DNA of 64,000 bases from an uncultured Bacillota bacterium (GCA_900317975.1 ONIZ01000001.1:323479-387478); one strand, 5' to 3'. Counted from the stretch's first letter, positions 16,299 through 25,160 are shown. Made by a program: numbers and translations. The notes: generated by a model from the letters alone, not told the origin.

Positions 16299-17504
16299 AT
16301 GAAAAATTTTTCTAATTTTAATGAAGCAAAGGATTCTAAATCTTTGAATGTACAGAAAGACACAATTAACTATATTTCTGCAGATGATTTGAAGAAATAT
16401 TTGGAGATTGCATCCAAATTCATTTCTGATGATGCTAAAGAAGTTATCAACTGGTTGATTATCAATAATGAAACATATCTTCAAGATTTGGATCCACAGT
16501 TGCAAGCAGACAATGCATTAGAATATTTCTACAACAAGGGTCTACCATCAGATCCACATTTGAAAGAACTTTATCAGGCAATTACTCGTATTAGTAGAAA
16601 TGAACGTTTGTTAGAAATCCCAGTATTTCAGACAAAGGAACAATTTGAATCAATTATTACAAAGAAGATTTCACCAGATGAGATTCTTCTTGATTTGAAG
16701 TCAGAAGCAGGCAGAAACAAAATTGCCAAGCAGTATGAGCCATTGATCCATAAGATCATCAGACAGTGGTTCAACAAGTCATCTCTTGGTTATGACGATC
16801 TTATTTCTGTGGCTTATGAAGCCCTTACTTATGCTATGAATTCATTTGGTAAACGTAAAGTACGTGATGCTAATGGAAAATGGGTTGAAGCAGAAAAGGA
16901 AGAGAACAGTAAGTCAGCAAACTATTCATTTACTCAGTATGCTGCTTATTGTATCAATAATGGTATCAAGGATGAGATCAAGCATAAGTCACATCTTGTA
17001 AGAGTTCCTGCATCACAGCAGAAAAAAGAAAGAGATCAGAAGGGACATAACACTAAGTCATATGCGGTATCTGGATCTCAGTATGTTGTGCATGACAAAG
17101 ATGGAAAGGGAAAGACATTATTTGATTTCATTGACAATGGAGAAAATGGCAACAAAGGTATTGATCAGGAAGATCTCAATATGCTATGGAAAACAGTCTA
17201 CAGTAAGTTGAATGACAACTTTAGTGAAAGAGACCTTAAGATCTTCTATTCATTATTTGGTCTTAACGGTTATGCACAGGTTAAAGCTAAGAAACTGGCT
17301 AAAGACAATGGTATTGCAGAATCATCAATTACAGCTATCAAGATGAAAGTTATCAAATTCATCAAGAATGACAAGACATTATGGATGGCATTCAATGAAA
17401 TATTGAATATTGTTGGTGAGTCTAGACAAGAAAAATATAATGAAGAAGATCAGTATTCTGAAGCTCATAGTATGCCAAATATATATAATATGAGAAGTCT
17501 ATAA
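16299..17504 (+). CDS. phage RNA polymerase sigma factor (sigma-70 family)
   Basis: 401 residues. Residues about 143-235 match sigma region 2: YEPLIHKIIRQWFNKSSLGY, then DDLISVAYEALTYAMNSF and, after an insertion of about 25 residues, FTQYAAYCINNGIKDEIKH. Residues about 315-360 match region 4 with a helix-turn-helix (FSERDLKIFYSLFGLNGYAQ, then KLAKDNGIAESSITAIK). It would bind host core RNA polymerase and direct it to phage promoters, as T4 gp55 does for late genes. It is larger than gp55 and has a helical N-terminal 120 residues of unknown role. The first residues, MKNFSNFNEAKDSK, resemble the T4 capsid-targeting peptide. The next gene starts immediately after its stop. Confidence 0.9.
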   Translation: MKNFSNFNEAKDSKSLNVQKDTINYISADDLKKYLEIASKFISDDAKEVINWLIINNETYLQDLDPQLQADNALEYFYNKGLPSDPHLKELYQAITRISRNERLLEIPVFQTKEQFESIITKKISPDEILLDLKSEAGRNKIAKQYEPLIHKIIRQWFNKSSLGYDDLISVAYEALTYAMNSFGKRKVRDANGKWVEAEKEENSKSANYSFTQYAAYCINNGIKDEIKHKSHLVRVPASQQKKERDQKGHNTKSYAVSGSQYVVHDKDGKGKTLFDFIDNGENGNKGIDQEDLNMLWKTVYSKLNDNFSERDLKIFYSLFGLNGYAQVKAKKLAKDNGIAESSITAIKMKVIKFIKNDKTLWMAFNEILNIVGESRQEKYNEEDQYSEAHSMPNIYNMRSL

Positions 17505-18026
17505 ATGAAATCATTTAATAATTATATAAAAGAAGAATTTGAACTTTATGGAGTAAAGAATCTTGAAGTTGTTTTTGATTGTAATCCAGAACAGAAATTT
17601 CTAGAATTTCAAGTACCGGAAACATATAATGAAGACAGTTTCCAGATCTATGTTCAAGACGTATTTCTATCTCAACTCCCAGGTGATCCAAAACTTGCTG
17701 AGCATTTCTTTGGAAAGAACAGAAAAAACATTTTTGATGTATATTTTGTTTATGACAAATATGAAAAGGATGATGAATCAACAAGTGATGATACATTTGA
17801 GTTTATGACATCTTATGATTCCAAATCAAATGATGAGAAATATGCTTATATAAGAGTTGAAAAGATGCAATATGTAATTAAGTTTGATGTGTTTGAATAT
17901 AAATGTGAAGATGTGAATGATACAAAAGACATCTTAGTAGACATATTCAAGACATGTGAAACAAATACAACAAACAAATTCCCATTGAAATTAGTACTTA
18001 ATGAGGATGAAATGAAATATATTTAA
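17505..18026 (+). CDS. hypothetical protein with capsid-targeting-like N-terminus
   Basis: 173 residues, acidic and beta-rich. The N-terminus MKSFNNYIKEEFELYG closely fits the T4 internal-protein targeting peptide, with IKE as a possible prohead-protease site. It abuts the sigma gene with no gap, so the two are surely co-translated. No other family is recognised. It could be an internal head protein. Confidence 0.8.
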   Translation: MKSFNNYIKEEFELYGVKNLEVVFDCNPEQKFLEFQVPETYNEDSFQIYVQDVFLSQLPGDPKLAEHFFGKNRKNIFDVYFVYDKYEKDDESTSDDTFEFMTSYDSKSNDEKYAYIRVEKMQYVIKFDVFEYKCEDVNDTKDILVDIFKTCETNTTNKFPLKLVLNEDEMKYI

Positions 18027-18045
18027 TGAATAAAAGAAGAAAGAC

Positions 18046-19017
18046 ATGTTGAAGACAAAGAAATTTTGGTATATATTATTGTTTTCTATACTTTATCTTA
18101 TTGTTGCAGGTAGTTCATTCTGGCATGCTATAGCTTTCTTTGGCTTAGCGAACAATACAGTCATGAGTATTATTCTTGCTTTTGCATTTGAGGTTGGACA
18201 AGCTGCAGTATTGTTTTCATTGTTGACATCTAAGAAGGACCGAAATAGAGTCATCCCATGGGCATTGATGACAATGTTTACTTTAGTACAGGTTATTGGT
18301 AATGTATATAGTTCATATAAATACATCATATCAAATTCAGTAGCTGATCTAAGATATTTCAAAGAACCAATATTCATTTGGACACAATTACCTGATGATC
18401 AGGCTACAGTCATCATAACCTATGTAGTTGGAGCTATTCTCCCTATTGCTGCTCTTTTATTGACATCTATGATAACTAACTATTTGACAGATGAAGAAGA
18501 AGCTAAATTGGAAAATAAGAAGCTAATTGATGAACAAAATGAAGAGAAACTTCAAGAGGTCATTGAAAAAGCACCAGAAACCACATTTATAGAAGAACAA
18601 CCTGAGCAAGAAGAGGAAACATTTTTTGGAAAAATACCTGAAAAGGGACCAGAACAACCACCTATCATGTTAGAACCTGAACAGGTAAAAGAGTTCTATG
18701 AAACAGAAAAATTACCAGAAGAGAAAAAAGAAGAGCCTAAATATGATTCTGTAGATGAAGCAATAGAACACGCTCATGATAATGAAACTGGATTAACTGG
18801 CATAGAGAACAAGATAAAGGAAGAAGAAAGTAGTTTAGACAATGATCCTGCTGTAATAGATAGACAAGTAAATGAAAATACTATTGATAAGGAAGATACA
18901 GACAAAACTATTAAAGAAGATGATCCTAATCTAAAGCAAGCAGATATGTTAATGGGTGGTAATATATTAAGTAAGAATCATAGGGACTCCCATTTTATAA
19001 ACATTGATAATAAATAA
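18046..19017 (+). CDS. four-helix membrane protein with long acidic tail
   Basis: 323 residues. Four transmembrane helices are visible (about 8-30, 36-60, 69-90, 118-146). A cytoplasmic tail of about 175 residues follows, rich in Glu, Pro, Lys and Asp (EEQPEQEEETFF, PEEKKEEPKYD) and probably disordered. The topology recalls membrane proteins that tether partners through a long tail. No family is recognised. A strong terminator follows. Confidence 0.85.
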   Translation: MLKTKKFWYILLFSILYLIVAGSSFWHAIAFFGLANNTVMSIILAFAFEVGQAAVLFSLLTSKKDRNRVIPWALMTMFTLVQVIGNVYSSYKYIISNSVADLRYFKEPIFIWTQLPDDQATVIITYVVGAILPIAALLLTSMITNYLTDEEEAKLENKKLIDEQNEEKLQEVIEKAPETTFIEEQPEQEEETFFGKIPEKGPEQPPIMLEPEQVKEFYETEKLPEEKKEEPKYDSVDEAIEHAHDNETGLTGIENKIKEEESSLDNDPAVIDRQVNENTIDKEDTDKTIKEDDPNLKQADMLMGGNILSKNHRDSHFINIDNK

Positions 19018-19042
19018 GTATAGATTATATATTTTATATAGA

Positions 19043-19072
19043 AAGAAGGGATAGCAATATCTCTTCTTTTTT
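19043..19072 (+). terminator. intrinsic terminator
   Basis: A stem AGAAGGGATA / TATCTCTTCT with a GCAA loop, followed by a T-run, 25 nt after the membrane protein gene. A promoter-like CTATTTTT follows at about 19098 but has no good -35. Confidence 0.85.
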
Positions 19073-19134
19073 GTTGTATATTTTTCTGTAAAATTTACTA
19101 TTTTTATATATAAATATAAATGTGTATTTAAGTT

Positions 19135-19602
19135 ATGTATAATCATTTTGACTATATTGATAATTTTACTATCATATATGGAATATCTCTTGATAATCAA
19201 TCACCAAAAGTAGAGCAATTCATTATTGATAAAGTAGAAAAGACCCATAACCAGTTTGTTGGTGATAGTGTAATATTGAATCTAGTATCAGAAAATGGAG
19301 ACAAATTATATTTGCCATTAGTACAAAGATATGTTAATGCTGAAGGTGATGATTTACGACATCCAATACAGAAAACTTTAAGTAATCATAAAACATGGCA
19401 ATCTGATGACTATAAGATGTATTCATATATTGTTTCTTTTGACAGAGATGAATTAATAGATGAATATTGTATGGGTATAGAGGAAGAAAATCTAGAATTA
19501 AGTAAGAAGAATTGTGAGCTATTGAAACAAATAGAAGCAAACAGACAAAAGATATCTAGTATTAGAAAACAAAGACTTTATGAAATTACTGATGAAATTT
19601 AA
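19135..19602 (+). CDS. hypothetical protein with C-terminal coiled coil
   Basis: 155 residues. Residues about 1-110 form a mixed domain (IIYGISLDNQSPKVEQFIID...), and residues 115-150 a coiled coil (GIEEENLELSKKNCELLKQI). It precedes the polymerase by 103 nt. No family is recognised. Confidence 0.8.
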   Translation: MYNHFDYIDNFTIIYGISLDNQSPKVEQFIIDKVEKTHNQFVGDSVILNLVSENGDKLYLPLVQRYVNAEGDDLRHPIQKTLSNHKTWQSDDYKMYSYIVSFDRDELIDEYCMGIEEENLELSKKNCELLKQIEANRQKISSIRKQRLYEITDEI

Positions 19603-19646
19603 CTATATTAATATATAAAGTTGACAATTTAATAATATATATAAAA

Positions 19647-19680
19647 ATAGGAGTTGATCCTATATCTGATATTTTCAGAT
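19647..19680 (+). promoter_or_regulatory. two adjacent hairpins in the DNA polymerase leader
   Basis: Hairpin 1 is ATAGGA-GTTGA-TCCTAT; hairpin 2 is ATCTGA-TATTT-TCAGAT. They are separated by zero bases and end 25 nt before the polymerase start. In T4 and RB69 the polymerase represses its own mRNA by binding a leader hairpin, so these are candidate operators. TTGACA at 19621 may belong to a promoter. Confidence 0.5.
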
Positions 19681-19705
19681 TTAATAATTTATTTAATTTT
19701 TAATT

Positions 19706-22486
19706 ATGATACTTGATAGAACATGGAATAAGAAAGACCAAAAATTGACTATTTCTTATATTGATAAGATGGGAAATAGAAAATTTTATTCAAGACATTT
19801 ACATCATATTAAGTCTTATGAATATGACGCAAATGGCGAATTTGAAACATGGAACGGAAAAAGAGCAAACAAGGTATTTAAGGATACTATGAATTATACT
19901 CCAAATGAATTTGACATTCTTGAATTCATGTATGAGTTACCAGAAGATCTAAATACTGAAATGCATGCTCAATATTTTCCAAAATTATATTTCTTTGATA
20001 TTGAGACTGAGGTAAGTGATGAGTTTCCTGATCCAGAATTAGCAGAACAAAAAGTTACAGCTATTTCATTAGTTGGGCCAGATCTAAGTTGTATTGTCTA
20101 TGGTCTTCACCAGTTGAATGAAGATCAGATTGCATTATTCAAAAAACGTTATCTTGATTGGATTGAGAATAATGAGTTTGCAAAGAATCTTGTTGAAAGT
20201 AATGGATGGAAACCTAAAGTCTTATATCAGCATTTCATTAATGAAGATGATATGCTTAAGCATTTCTTTACTATTATCATTCCTAAGATTGGTTGTTTAG
20301 CTGGTTGGAATTCATACGGATTTGACTGGCAGTATCTTGTAAATAGAATCATTAGAAGATTTGGTAAGAATGTTGCTTGGAATATGATAAGGAAAGCATC
20401 CCCAACAGGAGAGACAAGACAGTATAGTTGGGAAGATGTTGGTGGTGTAAAGAAGAAATGCCCAGGCCCATGTCATTCTATTATCTTGGACTATATGCAG
20501 ATTGTTAAAGACTATGATTATATTTTGAGACCTTATGAATCATATTCTTTGGATTGGGTAGGTAATGCTGCAGTAAAAGCTCATAAGATCAAATATGAGG
20601 GAACATTGCAAGATCTATATGAGAAAGATCCTGAGTGGTATTATTTCTATAATGCTATTGATAGTTGTATTGGAGAGCTTATTCATTATAAGTTGAAAGC
20701 TGTTGAATCACCATGTGCAGTATCTTCAGTAACATTGGTTCCTCTTCTTTCAGCTTTTGGACAAGTAGCCTTAGGAACAGCTAATGTATTTGAAGAGTTC
20801 TATTCACAAGGAAAGAAAGTTGTATGGGACTATGATGCTATAGAAAGAACAAAAGTACCGTATGAGGGAGCATTTTGTGCTTGTGTTCCAGGACGTTATG
20901 AGTTTTGTGTTTGTGATGATTTTGCTTCGCTTTATCCTTCTCAAGTTCGTACTTGCAATCTGTCATTTGAGAATTTCCATGAGAAGAGAGTTGGGCCAGA
21001 TAGCTTTGGTAGATATACAATTCAGAAATGGTCAGAGCAGGAGCTTGAAGAATTCCGTCATAACCCAGACTATTTTGTATCAGTAATGGGTAATGTATAT
21101 AAGAATGATAAAGACTATGCATTCCGTCGTATTCAGGCTAAATTAAAGGGCTTACGAGACAAATATAAGTATACTGGACAAAGAATAGATTCAGAACTAT
21201 TAGTAGAGATTGATAATATAATAAACAATAAGAAAAAGCATACAAAAGTATCTGATGATGTATTAGACCTTATGAAGTTGAAGTTTCATAAGACAATGGA
21301 TGATCTATATGAAATGGAAACTGAAGAGTTGAAGAAGTTTAGAGTTGAAGTTGTTGATCTCAGACATGAATATACTTTGCTTGAGTTAGCTCATAAGGTT
21401 TTGGGTAATGGATTGTATGGTGCTTGTGCTAATCAATACTTTTTCTTCTTTAATGCTTCACTTGCGGCAGACATCACGGGAGAATGCAGACATCTTACAA
21501 AGACTATGTGGCATAATTTGGAAGAGTTCTTCCATGAGACAATATGGAAACGTAAAGATCTTTGGGAGAAGTTTGATTTTGCTCTTGATGAAAGCATGCA
21601 TGAATGGTATAGGACAACTCCAGTAAGCGTATATTCTGACACTGACTCAGTCTATTCTACTTATGGAAATTTATTCAAATGCATGATGCCAGAATATAAA
21701 GAGAAATATAAAGAAGATCGTTCTAAGGTTGACTGGATTCTTAAATTCAATAAAGAGTTCTTGGATGGCCAGAACAATCAATGGTGTAGAGACATCTATG
21801 AACCAAGACATGGAAAGAATGTACATGAGTTTGAATTGGAGACAATTGTAAGGGCTCAGATATGTTTGAAGAAAAAGAAATACCTTAAGGGCTATGCTTA
21901 TGTGAAGGGTAAGTTCTATGATGTACCAAAGGTGTCTGGAACAGGTATTGAGATCATTAAGTCAACTACACCAAAGCTATGCAGGACTATATTGACAGAT
22001 CTTATGAATAGTCTTATGTTTGAGTATAATGAGAATGAGAAAGATCTATATATGATTAATTTCAATCAAAAGTTAGCTAACTACAGAAAACAGTTCTATA
22101 ATGCTCCTATTGAAGACATATCACAATCTGTTGGTGTTGGTGACTATAAGAAATATGTAGTTGAAGATGAAGATGCTCTTATTCTCGGTAAACAATGTCC
22201 TGTATCTGTCCAGTCAGTAGCAAGATTCAATTTTATGGCTCATCAAAATGGTGAGGACAACAAGAAGTTCTATTCAGGAAAGATCAAATATTATAATATA
22301 AGAATCAATGACAAGACAACTGGGTATTTCGGATATCAAGCTGGTGAACTGCCTGATTGGGCTCCTCCTATGGACAAACTAGTACAATGGAAGAAAACAG
22401 TCATTGATCCAATCAACAGGTTCTTGGAGGTAATGCAAATACCAGATGCTAATCCAACTGGAGCAATACAAATGAGTTTATTTTAA
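19706..22486 (+). CDS. family B replicative DNA polymerase (T4 gp43-like)
   Basis: 926 residues, close to T4 gp43 (898). The N-terminal 3'-5' exonuclease has ExoI FFDIETEV (Asp98, Glu100), ExoII WNSYGFDWQYL (Asp207) and ExoIII YNAIDSC (Asp319). The polymerase domain has motif A DDFASLYPSQVR (Asp405), motif B KVLGNGLYG (Lys564; Gly replaces the usual Ser) and motif C YSDTDSVYS (Asp645, Asp647). KKKKYLKGYAYVKG matches the conserved KKxY region. The protein ends in QMSLF, which matches the bacterial sliding-clamp-binding consensus QLxLF and the QLGLF end of E. coli Pol II. All catalytic residues are present, so it should be active. Confidence 0.97.
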   Translation: MILDRTWNKKDQKLTISYIDKMGNRKFYSRHLHHIKSYEYDANGEFETWNGKRANKVFKDTMNYTPNEFDILEFMYELPEDLNTEMHAQYFPKLYFFDIETEVSDEFPDPELAEQKVTAISLVGPDLSCIVYGLHQLNEDQIALFKKRYLDWIENNEFAKNLVESNGWKPKVLYQHFINEDDMLKHFFTIIIPKIGCLAGWNSYGFDWQYLVNRIIRRFGKNVAWNMIRKASPTGETRQYSWEDVGGVKKKCPGPCHSIILDYMQIVKDYDYILRPYESYSLDWVGNAAVKAHKIKYEGTLQDLYEKDPEWYYFYNAIDSCIGELIHYKLKAVESPCAVSSVTLVPLLSAFGQVALGTANVFEEFYSQGKKVVWDYDAIERTKVPYEGAFCACVPGRYEFCVCDDFASLYPSQVRTCNLSFENFHEKRVGPDSFGRYTIQKWSEQELEEFRHNPDYFVSVMGNVYKNDKDYAFRRIQAKLKGLRDKYKYTGQRIDSELLVEIDNIINNKKKHTKVSDDVLDLMKLKFHKTMDDLYEMETEELKKFRVEVVDLRHEYTLLELAHKVLGNGLYGACANQYFFFFNASLAADITGECRHLTKTMWHNLEEFFHETIWKRKDLWEKFDFALDESMHEWYRTTPVSVYSDTDSVYSTYGNLFKCMMPEYKEKYKEDRSKVDWILKFNKEFLDGQNNQWCRDIYEPRHGKNVHEFELETIVRAQICLKKKKYLKGYAYVKGKFYDVPKVSGTGIEIIKSTTPKLCRTILTDLMNSLMFEYNENEKDLYMINFNQKLANYRKQFYNAPIEDISQSVGVGDYKKYVVEDEDALILGKQCPVSVQSVARFNFMAHQNGEDNKKFYSGKIKYYNIRINDKTTGYFGYQAGELPDWAPPMDKLVQWKKTVIDPINRFLEVMQIPDANPTGAIQMSLF

Positions 22487-22498
22487 TATTACTTTCTA

Positions 22499-22526
22499 TT
22501 GAATTTTGACAGATTTTAACTATATT
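22499..22526 (+). promoter_or_regulatory. phage promoter for the NAD-salvage genes
   Basis: TTGAAT, 16 nt, TATATT, 29 nt before the nicotinamidase start and just after the polymerase stop. Confidence 0.7.
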
Positions 22527-22554
22527 GTTTATATAAATTAAAATATATATAAAT

Positions 22555-23205
22555 ATGAGTAAGAAGAATAAGATCACAAATTCAGTGAAGAAAACACTTG
22601 TTATTGTTGATGCTCAGAATGATTTCTGTAATCCTGATGGAGCATTGTATGTAAAAGGCGCAGAAAACATTGTCAAGCCTATTATTGATTATGTAAAGAA
22701 GAACAAGGCAACTATTGATCAGATCATTTTTACAAGAGACTGGCATTTGAACAAAGATGAGTCATTCAAGAAAAATGGTGGTATCTGGCCTGTTCATTGT
22801 GTACAGAATACTGAAGGTGCTAACATCAATAAGGAATTGTATGACGCATTGATTCAGACAAGAATTCCTGTAAAGATTGTCAATAAGGGAACAACATTCA
22901 ATCATGAAGAATATGGAGCGTTTGAACACTGTGGAACTTTCCATCATCTTTATCCTAATAGTACTCCAACTGTAAGCAATTGCTATTTTGCTAACTATGA
23001 GTCTTCTTCAGGAACAAGAATTGTCAATGAAGATGTAGTTGTATGTGGAGTTGCTGGTGACTATTGTGTAAAAGAGACAATTAAGAATCTTATTAAGCAC
23101 TGGAAAAACTTCAAGATTGAGGTCTTTATGGATGGTATTGCTTCTATTGATGATGGTACTTCTTTGATGGAACTTATTGAAGATAAAAATTTGAAAGTGA
23201 TCTAA
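22555..23205 (+). CDS. pncA: nicotinamidase
   Basis: 216 residues, the usual length. It hydrolyses nicotinamide to nicotinate and ammonia, the first step of the Preiss-Handler salvage route. The catalytic triad is visible: Asp19 in VIVDAQNDFC, Lys111 in VNKGTTF and Cys171 in VCGVAGDYCVKET. The metal site has Asp62 and His64 (TRDWH) and His81 (WPVHCVQNTEGA). No residue needed for activity is missing. It stands directly upstream of pncB, the enzyme that uses its product, and behind its own promoter. The stop codon overlaps the first of two 18-bp repeats in the pncA-pncB gap. Isochorismatase-family relatives have a similar fold, but the full triad plus metal site and the neighbour make nicotinamidase the clear call. 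Confidence 0.95.
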   Translation: MSKKNKITNSVKKTLVIVDAQNDFCNPDGALYVKGAENIVKPIIDYVKKNKATIDQIIFTRDWHLNKDESFKKNGGIWPVHCVQNTEGANINKELYDALIQTRIPVKIVNKGTTFNHEEYGAFEHCGTFHHLYPNSTPTVSNCYFANYESSSGTRIVNEDVVVCGVAGDYCVKETIKNLIKHWKNFKIEVFMDGIASIDDGTSLMELIEDKNLKVI

Positions 23206-23261
23206 AGTATCATATAGTAAACTTTAAGGCACTTTTTATATCATAAAGTATCATATAATAA
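23203..23261 (+). repeat. paired 18-bp direct repeats between pncA and pncB
   Basis: TAAAGTATCATATAGTAA (23203-23220) and TAAAGTATCATATAATAA (23244-23261) differ at one base and are 41 bp apart, about four helix turns. Such spacing suits an operator for a dimeric regulator, but nothing proves binding. Confidence 0.55.
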
Positions 23262-23298
23262 CTATTATTTAATAAGTTTAATATAAAAAATATTTACA

Positions 23299-24489
23299 AT
23301 GATTTATTCTATTCTTGACACAGATCTGTATAAGTTCACTACAAGTTATGCTTATATGAAATTGTTTCCAAATGCTGAATGTACTTTCACTTTCAAAGAC
23401 AGGAACAATGTAAAACGTACTCCACAGTTTCTTAAAAGATTCAAAGCAAAGCTTAAAGAGTTCTGTGAGAATGCTTGTCTTACATCTACTGAATATTATT
23501 TGCTTAAAGAATCTCATCGTAGTGATTTCATTCCAACATATTATTGGGAGTGGTTGTATTCATTCCGATTTGATTATGGCAAGATCAAAGTATATCTTAA
23601 TGAAGATGATGTACTTTGTATGGAGGTAACTGATAAATGCTATAAATGTACCTTATATGAGATTCCTTGTATGTTCCTTATTTCAGAGGTCAATAATGAA
23701 GACAAAGTTATTGATTGGGAACTAACAATGAATAAACTCAGAGAAAAAATTGATTTAGCTAATGAAAATGGAATGCTGTTCTCTGAGTTTGGTACACGTC
23801 GTAGATTCAGTCAAGAAGTTCAAGATCAGGTTTGCTGTATTTTAAAACAATATGCAAAGACTTGTGTAGGAACATCAAACGTATATTTCGCTCTTAAGTA
23901 TGGAATGAAGCCAATTGGTACACATCCACATGAATGGTTTATGTTCCATGGAGCACAGTATGGATATAAGCAGGCTAATTATATTGCTCTTGAGAATTGG
24001 GTAAATGTGTATGATGGAGATCTTGGTATTGCTCTTTCTGATACATATACATCAGATGTGTTCTTCAATAACTTCTCATTAAAACAGGCTAAGCTTTTTG
24101 ATGGGGTTCGTCAAGATTCAGGAGATGAAATTGAATTTATCAAAAAGACTATTGAATTCTACAAGGGAAAGGGAATTGATTATAGTAACAAAACAATTGT
24201 ATTCTCTAATGCTCTTGATTTTCCTAAAGCAGTAAAAATTAAGACATATTGTGATAATAGAAATATTAAATGTTCATTTGGAATCGGCACAAATCTTACA
24301 TGCGATGTATATGATAAAAATGGTGAAAATTATCCACATGAAAATATCGTAATGAAGATGTCTCAATGTAGAATGAATGAACATAGTTTATGGCATCCGG
24401 CAATTAAGATTTCTGATGATTTTGGAAAGCATATGGGAAATAATAAAGAATTTGAACATGCATGCTATGAATTGAACATTGTTATTTAA
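23299..24489 (+). CDS. pncB: nicotinate phosphoribosyltransferase
   Basis: 396 residues (E. coli PncB is 400). It converts nicotinate, PRPP and ATP to nicotinate mononucleotide. Family motifs in order: LLDTDLYK-like start (ILDTDLYKFTTSYAY), SEFGTRRRFSQEVQ (about 162-175), CVGTSNVYFA, GTHPHEWFMFHG with His211 at the phosphorylated His position, RQDSGDEIEF, IVFSNALDFPKAV and FGIGTNLTCD. These are PncB and not NAMPT/NadV signatures, matching a nicotinamidase upstream. The gene ends in a terminator-promoter element. The call is firm. Confidence 0.95.
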   Translation: MIYSILDTDLYKFTTSYAYMKLFPNAECTFTFKDRNNVKRTPQFLKRFKAKLKEFCENACLTSTEYYLLKESHRSDFIPTYYWEWLYSFRFDYGKIKVYLNEDDVLCMEVTDKCYKCTLYEIPCMFLISEVNNEDKVIDWELTMNKLREKIDLANENGMLFSEFGTRRRFSQEVQDQVCCILKQYAKTCVGTSNVYFALKYGMKPIGTHPHEWFMFHGAQYGYKQANYIALENWVNVYDGDLGIALSDTYTSDVFFNNFSLKQAKLFDGVRQDSGDEIEFIKKTIEFYKGKGIDYSNKTIVFSNALDFPKAVKIKTYCDNRNIKCSFGIGTNLTCDVYDKNGENYPHENIVMKMSQCRMNEHSLWHPAIKISDDFGKHMGNNKEFEHACYELNIVI

Positions 24490-24514
24490 ATTATAAATAA
24501 TATATAAGTTTTAT

Positions 24515-24545
24515 CCCAGAAATATTGAATTATTTCTGGGATTTA
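24515..24545 (+). terminator. hairpin after pncB, loop is the next promoter's -35
   Basis: A perfect 10-bp stem, CCCAGAAATA / TATTTCTGGG, has the 6-nt loop TTGAAT. The T tract is short (ATTTA), so termination may be weak. Confidence 0.65.
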
Positions 24546-24552
24546 CTATATT
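24525..24552 (+). promoter_or_regulatory. phage promoter embedded in the pncB terminator
   Basis: TTGAAT (the hairpin loop), 16 nt, TATATT. The spacer consists of the 3' hairpin arm and the T tract. Confidence 0.75.
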
Positions 24553-24578
24553 ATAACTGTAATTAAAAATATAAGAAT

Positions 24579-24821
24579 ATGTTAAAGTATAAATCATCAG
24601 ATGTTCAAAAGATGGTTGATATTTTTGCTAAAATTAGTGAAAATAAAGACAATCAGACAAAAGTAATGGATGAACTTAAGAAATTAGTTGACTATCCAGA
24701 AAACGTTATTCTAGAATTCTTGCATTGTATAGAAATTCTTAATGATAAAGATGAAACTTATCTTAAGGAAAACTACTGGGGAATTATTGGTTATATTACA
24801 ATGAGGTTGAATTTTTCTTAA
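24579..24821 (+). CDS. hypothetical helical protein
   Basis: 80 residues, helical and charged (MLKYKSSDVQKMVDIFAKIS...). It is first in a four-gene run behind the terminator-promoter. No family is recognised. Confidence 0.75.
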   Translation: MLKYKSSDVQKMVDIFAKISENKDNQTKVMDELKKLVDYPENVILEFLHCIEILNDKDETYLKENYWGIIGYITMRLNFS

Positions 24822-24834
24822 ATTATATATTAAT

Positions 24835-25158
24835 ATGTTTGCATTAATTAGAGGTACTGGCATGCTAGTTGGAATCTTTTCCACTAAAGAGCATATGAAA
24901 GTTGTCATTGAAGAACTGATTGAAAATGAATATCAGACTTCAGGAGCACATGGTGATTATAATTTCAGATATATTGAATTTGAAATTAATGAACCTTGGT
25001 TTAGTGATGATGAATATAATAAAGAAGTTGGTCAAGCACTATTCAGTCTGTCAACAATGCATACTGAGTATTTTAAGCATTGTATAAAGACAGATTGGTC
25101 TACTGGACAAATTCTTGATATGGATTCAGACAATACTACAAATATAAATGAAAGATAA
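24835..25158 (+). CDS. hypothetical protein
   Basis: 107 residues. The N-terminus MFALIRGTGMLVGIFSTKEH and a middle FRYIEFEINEPW suggest a small alpha-beta fold common in Bacteroidota phages. The C-terminus is acidic. Function unknown. Confidence 0.75.
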   Translation: MFALIRGTGMLVGIFSTKEHMKVVIEELIENEYQTSGAHGDYNFRYIEFEINEPWFSDDEYNKEVGQALFSLSTMHTEYFKHCIKTDWSTGQILDMDSDNTTNINER

Positions 25159-25160
25159 TT

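Noticed and set aside
20838-21642. Open frames on either strand inside the DNA polymerase gene
   Set aside because: They are shadows of a highly conserved coding region with all polymerase motifs in the main frame.
23299-24489. NAMPT/NadV (nicotinamide-specific) instead of PncB
   Set aside because: The FGTRRRF, HEWF and FGIGTxLTCD motifs and the length fit nicotinate phosphoribosyltransferase, and a nicotinamidase lies upstream.
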